47,220 nucleotides of DNA from assembly GCA_002325645.1 (NCBI GenBank), contig DCSN01000155.1, positions 1-47,220 of the forward strand, read 5' to 3'. The notes beneath the pieces are model-generated. The model had not been told where the DNA came from, did not search any database, and saw nothing but the letters and a program-made list of their open reading frames with translations. The translations under genes were made by a program, and so were the position numbers. The stretch comes from Pseudanabaena sp. UBA1465. Lineage in GTDB: Bacteria > Cyanobacteriota > Cyanobacteriia > Pseudanabaenales > Pseudanabaenaceae. Below, piece after piece: positions 7,804 through 17,151 of this stretch (within the stretch, counting starts at the first letter, position 1; each line of letters opens with the position of its first letter).

Positions 7804-10800
7804 ATGCTTGTTAAAGATATTTTTGCTAGGGACGTAACGCGGGACATTGCGCCTGTGGTTTATTTCCATGAACAGGAGCCATCTAAATTATGGGAAGAGG
7901 TTTCGGAATATATTATTACGGGGGGCTATGCTGAAAATGATCCGCGCCATACTCGTACCAATCAGGGAATTCATGAGCAGTTTGTGCGCTTACTTAAGGC
8001 GATCGCCCAAGATTTAGAACAGCCAAATCGGTCAGGGGCTACATTACCTGCTGCTTGGATTTCGGGGTTTTATGGTTCGGGCAAATCTAGCTTTGCGAAG
8101 TTATTAGGGCTGGCGCTAGACGATCGCCAAATGCCAAATGGACATAAACTCGCTGATGCTTTATTGTCGCGGGATGATTCGCCTAAGTCCGCCGAATTTA
8201 AGGAGGCTTGGCAAAGGTTAACCAAGCGGATCGAGGCGATCGCGGTGGTATTTGATATTGGCTCTTTAGCACGGGAAAATGAAGATATTCACCAAGTGGC
8301 TAAACGCGAAATTCAAAAGAGGTTGGGCTATTGCAAAACTAGTAATTATGTCGCTGAGCATGAACTGAAGTTAGAGATCGATGGGCGTTGGGATGCTTTT
8401 TTAGAATGTGCGATCGCTACAATCGGTAAGTCTTGGGAGCAGATCAAAAATAGTGAATTAGCCGAAGAAGATTTCTCTCTGATTTTGCATCGCCTTGAGC
8501 CTGAAAAGTACATTGAGCCAATGAGTTGGATCGACAGTCGGGCGGGGAGTAAAACAGGGCTAGGTTCAGCAGTGGATGAAACGACTAAGGCGATCGCCGC
8601 CATGCTCAATCGTCGCGCTCCCAGTAAAACCCTATTTATTACCATTGATGAAGTCAGTCAGTATATCCATCAAAATGACAATCGGATGCTGAAGTTGCAA
8701 TCTTTTGTAGAGGATCTCGGTCAAAAACTGAAGGGACGGGTGTGGCTGTTGGCAACGGGACAGCAGCAACTAGAGGATGGCATCGATCAAGGTAATATTG
8801 GCAAGCTCAAGGATCGATTTCCGCCCAGATTTCGGGTGCATCTGACACCTGCGAATATTCGCGATGTTGTGCATAAGCGGCTATTGCAAAAGTCACCTGC
8901 CCATGAAGCTGAGTTGCGAAATTTGTTTCAACAGCAGCGTTCTGACTTAAAGCTCTATGCCTATGGCTGTGAGAATATTTCGGAAGAGGATTTTCTAGAG
9001 GTTTATCCCCTCTTGCCTAACTATATCGATCTGTTTATGCAGATTACCAGTAGCTTGCGCTTGACTTCTACCCGTGTCAAAGGGGATGACTATGCGGTGC
9101 GTGGATTGTTGCAAATGTTAGGAGAGCTATTTCGGACGCAGGGATTAGGCGATCGCGACTTAGGAGCCTTAGTCACGATTGATGGTATCTACGAGATTCA
9201 GCAGACGGCGTTGGATGTGGATACGCAAAATACGATGACGCGGATCTTGGGCGATCTCGAAATTGTCGGTGACGAAATTTCTCTAAAAGTGGCGAAGGCG
9301 ATCGCTTTATTACAGTTAATCCAAGAAACACAGCCCACGACGGCAAAATTTATCAGTCAATGTCTTTACGATCGCCTCAGTGCTGGTAACAATGAACCAG
9401 AGGTACAGATTGCCCTTGATAAATTACGCGATCGCGGGCATATTACTTACTCTGAGAAATTGGGTTATAAACTCCAAAGCTCCGCAGGGCAAGAATGGCA
9501 AAGAGAGCGTGATAGCGAGGGTGTGAATGATGAAAAAATGACCGCGATCTTGATGGAAAAACTCAAGGTGTTGATCGGCGACACTGAAAATCCTAAATAT
9601 AAAGGACGTTCTTTCCGTTGGCAGGCTTACTTTAGCGATGAACGTCAGCGCAAGGATGAGCGCTTGATCTCACCTAATGATGTGGCGACTGCAATTGTCG
9701 ATTTGCGCTATATCCGTGATGATCTCAAAGAAGATGTCACGATTTGGATTGCTCAGACTGGACAGGAAGCCTATCGCGATCGCCTGTTATGGGTCGTGGG
9801 CAATATCAGCGATATTCCTGAACTAGCGAGAAGACAGGTGCGATCGCGGCAAATGATTAAAAAATATCAAGGCAGATTTGCAGCATTATCACCGAATAAA
9901 CAGCGCCTCTTGATCGAAGAACAGTCGGAAGCCGATCGCCTAGAGGCAAGTCTTAAAGAAGCGATCGCTAATGCCTTTGTGCGGGGAACGTTCTATTTTC
10001 GGGGTCGGCAACTGGACGCGCAGGGTTCTAGCTTTTCGAGCCTATTGCAGCGCACCGCCGAGAGTATTTTGCCAGAGGTCTATACCTATTTTCAGGACAT
10101 GGCGATCGCCCCTAGCGAACTAGAACAATTATTTAAAAAACAACTTTCAGGTGTATCGCCCAAGTTTATGGAGAGGGAATTAGGGATTTTGAGCCTTGAT
10201 GCAGGGAAATATGTACCCACCTGTAACGGTGAAATCCCCACATTAATCTATAACGAGATTGCCAAAAATAATGGCATGGCTGGCAATAGTCTATTAGCCA
10301 TATTTGGCAGTGCGCCCTATGGTTACGCTTCCGATCTGGTGCGGGCTTGCTTGTTGGGACTGCTACGGGCGAATAAAATTCGTATCCGTACTGAGAATCA
10401 GCAAATGATTAGTTCATACGCGGATGCGGGTGTGGAGGATTTATTTAAAAAAGAGCGCGATCTGAAAAAGGCGGAAATTTTACTAGCTACTGAAAGTGAT
10501 ATCACCGTGCGCGATCGCACTGCCATTTGTAAATTCTTTAAAGACTATTTGCAAGTAGAGCTAGACCGTGAGAAAGAAGCGATCGCTGATGCTGTATTTC
10601 AATATTTCCCCCATAAGTCTTCTCTGTTACGAGAGTTAGAGGGGAAATATAACCGTTTACCTCTGCGTTTACCAGATCACGATGATCAAAATCGTGCTAA
10701 TCAAAATCGTGACGATCGCCGCCAAATTCCTGATAGCCTGCAAAAATTGCAAAAAGCTCTCCTTGATTGCTGTCAATCTCGCCAAATCGAAGATACCGTA

Positions 10801-11487
10801 AGAGCCGTCAAAAAGAATCTAGACATCTTGCAAGACGGGCTGCAACGCCTCGGCATCGAAAATAGCGAACTGACAAATGAGGCGATCGCTCAAGTCAAAA
10901 AAGCCCATGACACCTATGTGCATTGTGTGGAGCAGTTGCGCGGGATGGATAAATTAGAAGATCTTGAACCAATGGCGATCGCCCTACGCGAACAACTGCA
11001 AGCGGAACGCCCTTGGCGCGATCTGGCAAGTTTAACCCCTAGTATTGAGGCGATCGCCTTGCGCTATCGTGAAGTAAGGCACGACTTGCTTGATGATCAA
11101 TATCTCCAACTAGAAGCAGTCTCAGCAAGGGTAAAGACGAGATATGGTTTTGCGCGACTCAGTGGAGAAAAGGCTGACTATGTGATCCGTTCGATCCGAC
11201 AAGCGGAGATTAAAACTACGGAGGATTCTCTCTATCCGACGCTGATCCAGTTACGCGACTCGGTGGTACGTCAGCTAGAACATGCGGAAATAGAAGCCAA
11301 TGCGACTCTTGATCGCTTGATTTCAGAAGAGACTCAAGAGCAGGTGCTTACCCTTGATGTGCTTACGGATTTACGCAACCGTGAACTTCGCAATCCTGAA
11401 GAGGTAAATGCCCTAGTCGATACCTTTCGCGATCGCTTATTAAAGCAGTTGGAAAATAAGAAAAATGTGCGGATTCGGTTGATATAA
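7804..11487 (+). CDS. brxC: BREX ATPase BrxC
   Basis: 1227 aa, the usual size of BrxC/PglY. A Walker A motif, GFYGSGKSSFAKLLG (about residues 96-110), and a Walker B-like LFITIDEVSQYI (about 276-287) mark the N-terminal AAA-type ATPase. The rest is long and helical, with many charged segments (about 700-1200) typical of the family. BrxC is an ATP-binding component that, with BrxB, PglX and PglZ, marks host DNA and blocks phage replication. The start is supported by GGAG 8 nt upstream of the ATG. The stop lies inside a small hairpin (tataaagcc-act-ggctttata, 11483-11503). Confidence 0.94.
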   Translation: MLVKDIFARDVTRDIAPVVYFHEQEPSKLWEEVSEYIITGGYAENDPRHTRTNQGIHEQFVRLLKAIAQDLEQPNRSGATLPAAWISGFYGSGKSSFAKLLGLALDDRQMPNGHKLADALLSRDDSPKSAEFKEAWQRLTKRIEAIAVVFDIGSLARENEDIHQVAKREIQKRLGYCKTSNYVAEHELKLEIDGRWDAFLECAIATIGKSWEQIKNSELAEEDFSLILHRLEPEKYIEPMSWIDSRAGSKTGLGSAVDETTKAIAAMLNRRAPSKTLFITIDEVSQYIHQNDNRMLKLQSFVEDLGQKLKGRVWLLATGQQQLEDGIDQGNIGKLKDRFPPRFRVHLTPANIRDVVHKRLLQKSPAHEAELRNLFQQQRSDLKLYAYGCENISEEDFLEVYPLLPNYIDLFMQITSSLRLTSTRVKGDDYAVRGLLQMLGELFRTQGLGDRDLGALVTIDGIYEIQQTALDVDTQNTMTRILGDLEIVGDEISLKVAKAIALLQLIQETQPTTAKFISQCLYDRLSAGNNEPEVQIALDKLRDRGHITYSEKLGYKLQSSAGQEWQRERDSEGVNDEKMTAILMEKLKVLIGDTENPKYKGRSFRWQAYFSDERQRKDERLISPNDVATAIVDLRYIRDDLKEDVTIWIAQTGQEAYRDRLLWVVGNISDIPELARRQVRSRQMIKKYQGRFAALSPNKQRLLIEEQSEADRLEASLKEAIANAFVRGTFYFRGRQLDAQGSSFSSLLQRTAESILPEVYTYFQDMAIAPSELEQLFKKQLSGVSPKFMERELGILSLDAGKYVPTCNGEIPTLIYNEIAKNNGMAGNSLLAIFGSAPYGYASDLVRACLLGLLRANKIRIRTENQQMISSYADAGVEDLFKKERDLKKAEILLATESDITVRDRTAICKFFKDYLQVELDREKEAIADAVFQYFPHKSSLLRELEGKYNRLPLRLPDHDDQNRANQNRDDRRQIPDSLQKLQKALLDCCQSRQIEDTVRAVKKNLDILQDGLQRLGIENSELTNEAIAQVKKAHDTYVHCVEQLRGMDKLEDLEPMAIALREQLQAERPWRDLASLTPSIEAIALRYREVRHDLLDDQYLQLEAVSARVKTRYGFARLSGEKADYVIRSIRQAEIKTTEDSLYPTLIQLRDSVVRQLEHAEIEANATLDRLISEETQEQVLTLDVLTDLRNRELRNPEEVNALVDTFRDRLLKQLENKKNVRIRLI

Positions 11488-11545
11488 AGCCACTGGCTTT
11501 ATAATGCTATGTAGCGCGAATATTTTTAGAGTTTAGAGTCAAACC

Positions 11546-12253
11546 ATGCTGCAACTCGATCGCCAATATTTATCTAATAATCTACCCAGTAGTGACGAAT
11601 TACCCGATTCAGACGATACCCCTGTGGATAACGAAGACCAGAACTATTTACCAAACCTCTTGTTATTTCTATTGGAATATATCTGGAAAGATCGCCATGA
11701 TTGGTATTTTGGGGTCGATATGGGGATTTATCACACTACAGGCGCAAGCCCTAGAGTGCCAATTGTTCCTGACGGATTTTTGAGTGTTGGCGTGGAACGG
11801 CGAAAGGCTGGCAAGTCTCGTAAAAGCTATGTGATGTGGGAAGAGAATAATATTGCGCCAATTTTGACTATAGAAATGGTGTCTCATACCTATGGCGATG
11901 AGTACGACAAAAAGTTAGAGATTTATCGCCATCTTGGGGTGAAATATTACCTGATTTATAATCCCGAATTTTGGCGGCGTGATGGTCACTCGTCCTTAGA
12001 AATATATCAATTGATTGATGGTGACTATCAATTACAGCAATTACAGAACAGCAACCCATTTTGGATGCCAGAAATTAGCTTAGGGATTGGGCGTTGCACT
12101 TTACCGACTGACCCCTATCAGCGTCAAGTCTTGACTTGGTTTGATCAAAATGGCGATCGCTATCTCACCAGTGATGAAAGAGCATCGCAATCACTGCAAC
12201 AAGTGGAATCTTTACGGGCTAAGCTGCGATCTCTAGGCATTGACGAAGAATAA
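11546..12253 (+). CDS. Uma2-family (DUF820) endonuclease-like protein
   Basis: 235 aa. It belongs to the Uma2/DUF820 family, very abundant in cyanobacteria, with a restriction-endonuclease-like core. Visible blocks are RVPIVPDGFLSVG (active-site Asp region), ILTIEMVSHTYGDEYDKK (Glu) and KLEIYRHLGVKYYLIYNPE. The C-terminal tail is a short coiled coil (SLQQVESLRAKLRSLG). It sits between brxC and pglX on the coding strand, 58 nt and 25 nt from them, and so is probably transcribed with the BREX genes although it is not a standard component. It could be cargo, or an added nuclease. Confidence 0.85.
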   Translation: MLQLDRQYLSNNLPSSDELPDSDDTPVDNEDQNYLPNLLLFLLEYIWKDRHDWYFGVDMGIYHTTGASPRVPIVPDGFLSVGVERRKAGKSRKSYVMWEENNIAPILTIEMVSHTYGDEYDKKLEIYRHLGVKYYLIYNPEFWRRDGHSSLEIYQLIDGDYQLQQLQNSNPFWMPEISLGIGRCTLPTDPYQRQVLTWFDQNGDRYLTSDERASQSLQQVESLRAKLRSLGIDEE

Positions 12254-12278
12254 ATTTACTTATGGCTAATTGCCATAT

Positions 12279-15200
12279 ATGTCGTATATGACCTACCTCT
12301 CTCCTACAGCTAAATCTCAACTCTCCAAGACAATTCGCAATTTGCGCGATCGCCTAATTACTGATTTACATAACGCCGTTGAGTCCAAATACTTGATGGG
12401 TGTAAAGCTGGAACAGGTGCAGCTAGATGAGGAGCGCTATTGTAAGCGGGAGAGGTTAGAGAAATATCTAGAAGAACTGGTAAAGGGGGATCTCGCGGTT
12501 TATAAGGGCAAGCAATCGCCAAAACTCAAGCAGGAATTGCGCGATCGCCATCGGCAGGATCTCGAAAAGTTGGCGGCGGCGACTTGGCTCAATCGGTTGG
12601 CGGTGATTAAGCATTTAGAGGCGATGGAATTGCTGAAGCCGAAATTGGTGACAGGGGGATGGCAGAGCGCCGCTTTTAAGGAATTTCGGGACTATGCACC
12701 AGAGTTTTTGCAAGAGGAAGATCAGGGCTATGGGTTGTTGTTGCGGTTGGTATTTGATGAACTGGCGATCGACTTGTCGGGTTTATTTGGGCGGGGTGGG
12801 TTGAATGGGTATGTTGAGCTTATTCCCATGCCTGCCTTGACTTTGCGGTATTTAGTGGAGGAGCTAGACAAGGTTGAGGCGGATGCTTGGCGCGATGATA
12901 CGACCTTGGGATGGATCTATCAATATTGGAACGATCCTGAACGGGAAGGTATTGATCAAAAGATGAATGATGGCGGTAAGGTGGAGCCGCATGAGATCGC
13001 CAGTAAGACGCAAATGTTTACGGAGCGCTATATGGTGGAGTGGCTATTGCAAAATAGCTTGAATAATCAATGGCTCGATATTTGTGGGTTGAATGGTTGG
13101 GTTGCGGAGGCGGTGAGCGATCGCACTCTGGAAAATCTAGAATCAAGGCGACAGGATTGGCGGCAAAGGCGCGAGGCGGGGGATGTGGCGCTGGATGAGT
13201 TGATGGCGATCGCCAATGAGCAAGAACAGCGTTGGAAGTATTGGGTGAAGCCGCCCACAAATCAGCCCCCTAGCCCCCAATTCTGGGGGAACAAGAATAA
13301 TCAAAGTCCCCAAGAATTGGGGGATTTAGGGGGCAATCTTTCCCTCCGCCACATCAAACTGATCGATCCTGCCTGTGGGTCGGGGCATTTCCTTGTGATT
13401 GCTTTTGACTTGCTCTTTGCTTTTTATCAAGAAGAATCTCGGCATCGGGGCGAGGAATGGACGGATGCGGCGATCGCTAATAGCATCTTGGAGAATAATC
13501 TCTATGGGATTGATATTGATGCGCGGGCGGTGCAGATGGCGGCGGCGGCGTTGTGGCTGAAGGCGAAGGGGCTTTGCAAGGATGCTGCGCCGAGGCAGAT
13601 TAATCTGGTGGCGGCGAATTTGAATTTGGCGAATTTGCCGAAAGATGATCCTGAGTTGTTGAATTTTTATGATGAGGTGCGGTTGGAGACGGGGATTCCG
13701 CCAAAGTTGACGATGCAGATTGTGGAGGCGCTGAAGGGTGCGGATGTGTGGGGTAGTTTGCTGAAGGTGGGTGGGGCGGTGACACAGGCGATCGCTGATT
13801 ATGAAGCACAGGTGAAGGTGTTGCTAGAGCCGCAGCAGGGTAGTTTGTTTGAGGCTTATCGTCCTGCTCAGGTGCGGTTAGATTTTGATAAGGCGCAGGC
13901 GCAGGTGACGGTGTTGGAGGCGTTGGAGAGGTTTTTGCAGCAGCGATCGCAGAGTGATGATCTGGGGGTGCGGTTGTGGGGTGAGCAGTTGGCGGCGGGG
14001 GTGAGGTTTGTGCGGATGGTGCGGGAGGGTCAGTATGATCTGGTGATTGGGAATCCGCCGTATCAGGGGACGAGTAAGATGGCGGATGCTGGTTATTTGT
14101 CGAAGCATTACCCCAAGGGGAAGGCGGATCTCTATGCGGCGTTTTTGCAGCGTGGTTTGGAGTTGGCGAAGGATGGTGGTTTTTCGGCAATGATCACAAT
14201 GCGAAATTGGATGTTTATTTCTCAATCGAGTGAACTTCGAGAATGGTTAATTGATCATAATGATTTGCGATTGATAGGAGATGTTTCATGGGGCGCTTTC
14301 TCTGGGATGAAAGACAATCCTGTAACAATGAGCATATTTAGGAATTCTCAACCAAGTAATCAATCTATTTCTCTTTCTCCTACCGATCCTCAAGAAAGAG
14401 TTAGAACCGCAGAAGAGATTCGCAAAAAAATAGCAGGGCTTTTATCTCAAGTAGGAAGATATGAGTTCAAAACGCAAAATTTTAATGTCATCAAAGAAAA
14501 GCCTCTCATTTACTGGTGGGATGATTCCTTTCTTAAACGCTACGCCGAAACTCCAAAAGTAGGAGAAAAAGTAGAGATGTGGCAGGGAGTCGCTACAACT
14601 AATAACTCTCGATTTCTTCGCAGTTGTTGGGAAATCAAACAATCTGAATCTTGGTTTGTTTCTACTAACGGAGAAATCCGATTATCTCCTCCAGTTTCTC
14701 TAAAATGGTTTCCATATGTAAAAGGTGCAAAAGGTAGAGCGTGGTTTGACTCAGTTGAGGATGTTATCAATTGGAGCCGTTACGGATTAGAACTGGGTGT
14801 TTGCCAAGATTTTTATAGAATTAAACATCCTGCCCTACAGTTAAAAGATTCAAGTATATTTTTTAGAATAGCTGTAGCTTACTCAACGATTGGGGCTTCT
14901 TTTAGCTCTAGAGTACATCGCTTTAGAAGTGTTTTTGATGTCTCAGGATCATCAGTTTTCCCAAGCAGTAAAACAGAAGAGCAGAATCTATGTTGTCTAA
15001 TGAATAGTGAAGATGCTAAAAATGTTTTATCTTCCCTTAATCCTACGGTTAATTTTCAAGTCAGTGATATTAAACGTCTTCCACTTTTCCCCATAGAATC
15101 CGCAGACGAGATATTTAGAGAACTTGAAAAAGCATTTAGCGAACATGAAGCAGGACGCGAGACATCCGTAGAATTTATTAGCCCCCGTCCTAGCCCTTGG

Positions 15201-16418
15201 CGCACCGCCCAAACATGGGCGCAAACCGCCGTAGACCGTCCCGCAGGCGCACCCCTCCCCCCCTACATCCCCGCCTACGACCCCCCCACTCCCCAAGACC
15301 ATATTTCCTACGCTGTGGGGTTAGCGTTGGAGCGGTTTGGAAGACCCTCACCCCCAGCCCCTCTCCCATTGAGGGAGAGGGGAGCAAATTCTCTTACTCC
15401 CCCTTCTCCCGTTCTGGGAGAAGGGGGCAGGGGGGATGAGGGCAATCTAAACATCCTCTACCTCTCCGCCTATAGCCAAGACCTCCCCGAAATCGGCGAT
15501 CGCCTCACCCACCCCGCCGCCACCCCCATCCGTGACGCATGGACAGAACATGGCTCCAAAATCACAAAAAAAACACTCCGCGAATGGTTACGCCAAGACT
15601 ACTTCAAAGAAGACCACCTCAAACGCTACGACCAACGCCCGATCTACTTCCCCATCTCATCCACCAAAAAGAACTTTGTCGCCATCATCCCCATTCACCA
15701 ATGGACAGACAACACCCTGCAAACCCTCCTCGCTGACCACCTCCTCCCCGACCAAAACCACCTCCTCGGTGAAATCAACGACCTCAAAGCAGCGCGTAGC
15801 CAAGGTGACAGTAAAGCGATCGGCACAGCCGAAAAACGCTATAGCGAACTATGCAAACTCCAAGAAGAACTGCAAGACCTGATCAACAAAGTCCAAGCGA
15901 TCGCCGAACGTGGCGCACCACCCACCAAATCCAGCGATCCACCTCGTGAAGTCGATGCAACCTTCAAAATGGATCTCGATGATGGCGTAATGATCAATAG
16001 CGCCGCCCTCTGGACATTGCTCGAACCCCAATGGACAAAGCCCAAAACATGGTGGTCAGAACTCAGCACCGCCCAAAACAAAAAAGACTATGACTGGTCA
16101 CACCTCGCCGCCCGCTATTTCCCGCAACGAGTCGATGAAAAATGCCAAAAAGACCCATCTCTAGCCGTCGCCCACAGCGTCTTCTGGAAATATCACCCCG
16201 CCAAAGCCTACGAGTGGGAACTGCGTTTACAAGATGAAATAGCCCCTGATTTTCACATTGCCGAACCCGATTCTCAATCTCTACGCGGTGAATTTATCAA
16301 AGGCAATCCTGAGCTAGTTTTAGACTTGCGACAAAAGGAACAAAAACGCAGGGAACGCAAAAAGAACAAAGAAGAAGATCAAATGGTGTTTGAATTGGAA
16401 GAAGAAACCGTGCCGTAG
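12279..16418 (+). CDS. pglX: BREX adenine-specific DNA methyltransferase PglX
   Basis: About 1379 aa. The N6-adenine methyltransferase core has SAM motif I, DPACGSGHFLVIAFD, and the catalytic NPPY in LVIGNPPYQGTSKM, with a target-recognition-like region after it and a helical C-terminus. PglX methylates host DNA at a fixed asymmetric site and is essential for self/non-self discrimination in BREX. The start is ambiguous: ATG 12279 and ATG 12288 are both plausible and TTG 12270 less so; no clear Shine-Dalgarno helps. Two palindromic repeats interrupt the coding sequence in frame. One, just before motif I (13265-13334), adds NQPPSPQFWGNKNNQSPQEL. The other (15343-15446) adds a Pro/Gly/Arg-rich segment. 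The reading frame is otherwise intact. Confidence 0.94.
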   Translation: MSYMTYLSPTAKSQLSKTIRNLRDRLITDLHNAVESKYLMGVKLEQVQLDEERYCKRERLEKYLEELVKGDLAVYKGKQSPKLKQELRDRHRQDLEKLAAATWLNRLAVIKHLEAMELLKPKLVTGGWQSAAFKEFRDYAPEFLQEEDQGYGLLLRLVFDELAIDLSGLFGRGGLNGYVELIPMPALTLRYLVEELDKVEADAWRDDTTLGWIYQYWNDPEREGIDQKMNDGGKVEPHEIASKTQMFTERYMVEWLLQNSLNNQWLDICGLNGWVAEAVSDRTLENLESRRQDWRQRREAGDVALDELMAIANEQEQRWKYWVKPPTNQPPSPQFWGNKNNQSPQELGDLGGNLSLRHIKLIDPACGSGHFLVIAFDLLFAFYQEESRHRGEEWTDAAIANSILENNLYGIDIDARAVQMAAAALWLKAKGLCKDAAPRQINLVAANLNLANLPKDDPELLNFYDEVRLETGIPPKLTMQIVEALKGADVWGSLLKVGGAVTQAIADYEAQVKVLLEPQQGSLFEAYRPAQVRLDFDKAQAQVTVLEALERFLQQRSQSDDLGVRLWGEQLAAGVRFVRMVREGQYDLVIGNPPYQGTSKMADAGYLSKHYPKGKADLYAAFLQRGLELAKDGGFSAMITMRNWMFISQSSELREWLIDHNDLRLIGDVSWGAFSGMKDNPVTMSIFRNSQPSNQSISLSPTDPQERVRTAEEIRKKIAGLLSQVGRYEFKTQNFNVIKEKPLIYWWDDSFLKRYAETPKVGEKVEMWQGVATTNNSRFLRSCWEIKQSESWFVSTNGEIRLSPPVSLKWFPYVKGAKGRAWFDSVEDVINWSRYGLELGVCQDFYRIKHPALQLKDSSIFFRIAVAYSTIGASFSSRVHRFRSVFDVSGSSVFPSSKTEEQNLCCLMNSEDAKNVLSSLNPTVNFQVSDIKRLPLFPIESADEIFRELEKAFSEHEAGRETSVEFISPRPSPWRTAQTWAQTAVDRPAGAPLPPYIPAYDPPTPQDHISYAVGLALERFGRPSPPAPLPLRERGANSLTPPSPVLGEGGRGDEGNLNILYLSAYSQDLPEIGDRLTHPAATPIRDAWTEHGSKITKKTLREWLRQDYFKEDHLKRYDQRPIYFPISSTKKNFVAIIPIHQWTDNTLQTLLADHLLPDQNHLLGEINDLKAARSQGDSKAIGTAEKRYSELCKLQEELQDLINKVQAIAERGAPPTKSSDPPREVDATFKMDLDDGVMINSAALWTLLEPQWTKPKTWWSELSTAQNKKDYDWSHLAARYFPQRVDEKCQKDPSLAVAHSVFWKYHPAKAYEWELRLQDEIAPDFHIAEPDSQSLRGEFIKGNPELVLDLRQKEQKRRERKKNKEEDQMVFELEEETVP
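13265..13334. repeat. Palindromic repeat in frame inside pglX (first)
   Basis: About 70 nt with long complementary arms: gccccctagcccccaattct at the left and its near-complement (caagaattgggggatttag, then ggggc) at the right, with an AT-richer loop. It is translated through in pglX as a Pro/Gln/Gly-rich linker immediately upstream of the methyltransferase domain. The sequence differs from the 15343 element, so it is a second repeat type. Confidence 0.75.
15343..15446. repeat. Palindromic repeat in frame inside pglX (second)
   Basis: 104 nt, same family as the repeat at 7653-7770: it starts gaccctcaccccc and ends ggggatgagggcaat, with internal hairpins ctctcccattgagggagag and ttctcccgttctgggagaa. 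It encodes roughly PSPPAPLPLRERGANS and then VLGEGGRGDEGN within PglX, a composition unlike the rest of the protein. Confidence 0.8.
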
Positions 16419-16584
16419 GGGTAGAGCATTTGCGCCCCAATCTCGCAACTCCTCGCCCCAATCTCCATTTGCAAATGCTCTACCCTCTTTATGCGTGATT
16501 CTCCTGTCAACATCAAAGAGGGCAAAGCATTCCTGTTTAAAAATGGTTGTAAAATGCCTAGATATTGGCAGGAATGCTATGCCC
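16419..16584. repeat. Two REP-like inverted repeats after pglX
   Basis: First: ggtagagcatttgc (16420-16433) pairs perfectly with 16471-16484. Second: gggcaaagcattcctg (16520-16535) pairs with 16569-16584 with one mismatch. Both carry an agcatt core and start right after the pglX stop. They fill the gap to the opposing toxin gene and could form transcript stem-loops. No T-tract follows, so I do not call a terminator. Confidence 0.65.
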
Positions 16585-16604
16585 CTACCTATAGAAATTT
16601 TGCT

Positions 16605-16871
16605 TTAGCTATTTAATATTTGCTCATATTCGCTATGATCGCCAATCCAAAACCAGACAATCCCCTCAGTTTTTTCAACACCTAACGCTCGATAGTTATC
16701 ATTAATCCTCACAGACCATAAATGTTTACGACCACCTATTTTCTTGAAATGCAGTGAAGGATGCAGAGGATTACGTTTGAGTAATTCATAATTTTTGTCA
16801 GCTAATAGCTGAATTTCTTTAGGGAGCCGATCATAAAGCTTCCAAAATCTAGGTAGAGTTAGGTGATTCAT
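16605..16871 (-). CDS. RelE/ParE-superfamily toxin
   Basis: 88 aa, the size of a RelE/ParE/HigB-type toxin. Family features are an early helix with FWKLYDRLPKEIQLLADKNY, then HPSLHFKKIGG, then the strand-rich LWSVRINDNYRALGVEK and VWFWIGDHSEYEQIL; the RINDNYRAL and DH..Y elements are typical of this fold. Such toxins cleave mRNA on the ribosome or poison gyrase. The ATG overlaps the antitoxin stop by 4 nt. The gene lies antisense to the operon between pglX and pglZ. Confidence 0.82.
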   Translation of the reverse strand: MNHLTLPRFWKLYDRLPKEIQLLADKNYELLKRNPLHPSLHFKKIGGRKHLWSVRINDNYRALGVEKTEGIVWFWIGDHSEYEQILNS

Positions 16872-17065
16872 AAAGCCGTGACCATACCAGCTTCATACTC
16901 TGCATCAACTTCGTCTAAAAGCTGATCTAACTTTCCGTTATCTAAATCATCAGCAATTTCCTGATCCCATTTTTGCTCATGATAATCTGTCAGCCATGAA
17001 GTTAGGCTTGCTAACTCTTTCTGGGATAAAAGTTTGATTGCAGATTCGATTTCTTGGACACTCAT
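16868..17065 (-). CDS. Cognate antitoxin
   Basis: 65 aa from the ATG at 17065 (MSVQEIESAIKLLSQKE); a longer frame reaches 17146 but its added N-terminus does not look family-like. The N-terminal helix-turn region (EIESAIKLLSQKELASLTSWL) and acidic C-terminus (IADDLDNGKLDQLLDEVDAE) are typical of small antitoxins that bind their toxin through the C-terminal tail. It is first in a leftward two-gene unit with a 4-nt overlap to the toxin. Its promoter must lie before pglZ, so the pair divides the BREX operon. Confidence 0.78.
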   Translation of the reverse strand: MSVQEIESAIKLLSQKELASLTSWLTDYHEQKWDQEIADDLDNGKLDQLLDEVDAEYEAGMVTAL

Positions 17066-17151
17066 GGCTGTAATCTTCTTGATAAGTTGGATAAACATGA
17101 ATAAACTGTTACGATCATTTTCGCACAAAGCAAAAATATTTCTCATTTTCT

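Noticed and set aside
11483..11503. Terminator after brxC
   Set aside because: Nine-bp stem with a 3-nt loop but no T-tract, overlapping the stop; operon continues.
12271..12293. catatatgtcgtatatgac near the pglX start as a third ParB-type palindrome
   Set aside because: The arms do not pair well and it differs from the duplicated 19-mer; probably chance in an AT-rich start.
13600..14225. Long minus-strand frames opposite pglX
   Set aside because: Low-complexity Pro/Ser/Thr- and Arg-rich products caused by the G-rich coding strand; pglX has clear motifs.
15197..15882. Plus-strand frames overlapping pglX in other registers
   Set aside because: Arg/Pro/Thr-rich shadows, without start signals; they cover the repeat and C-rich codons.
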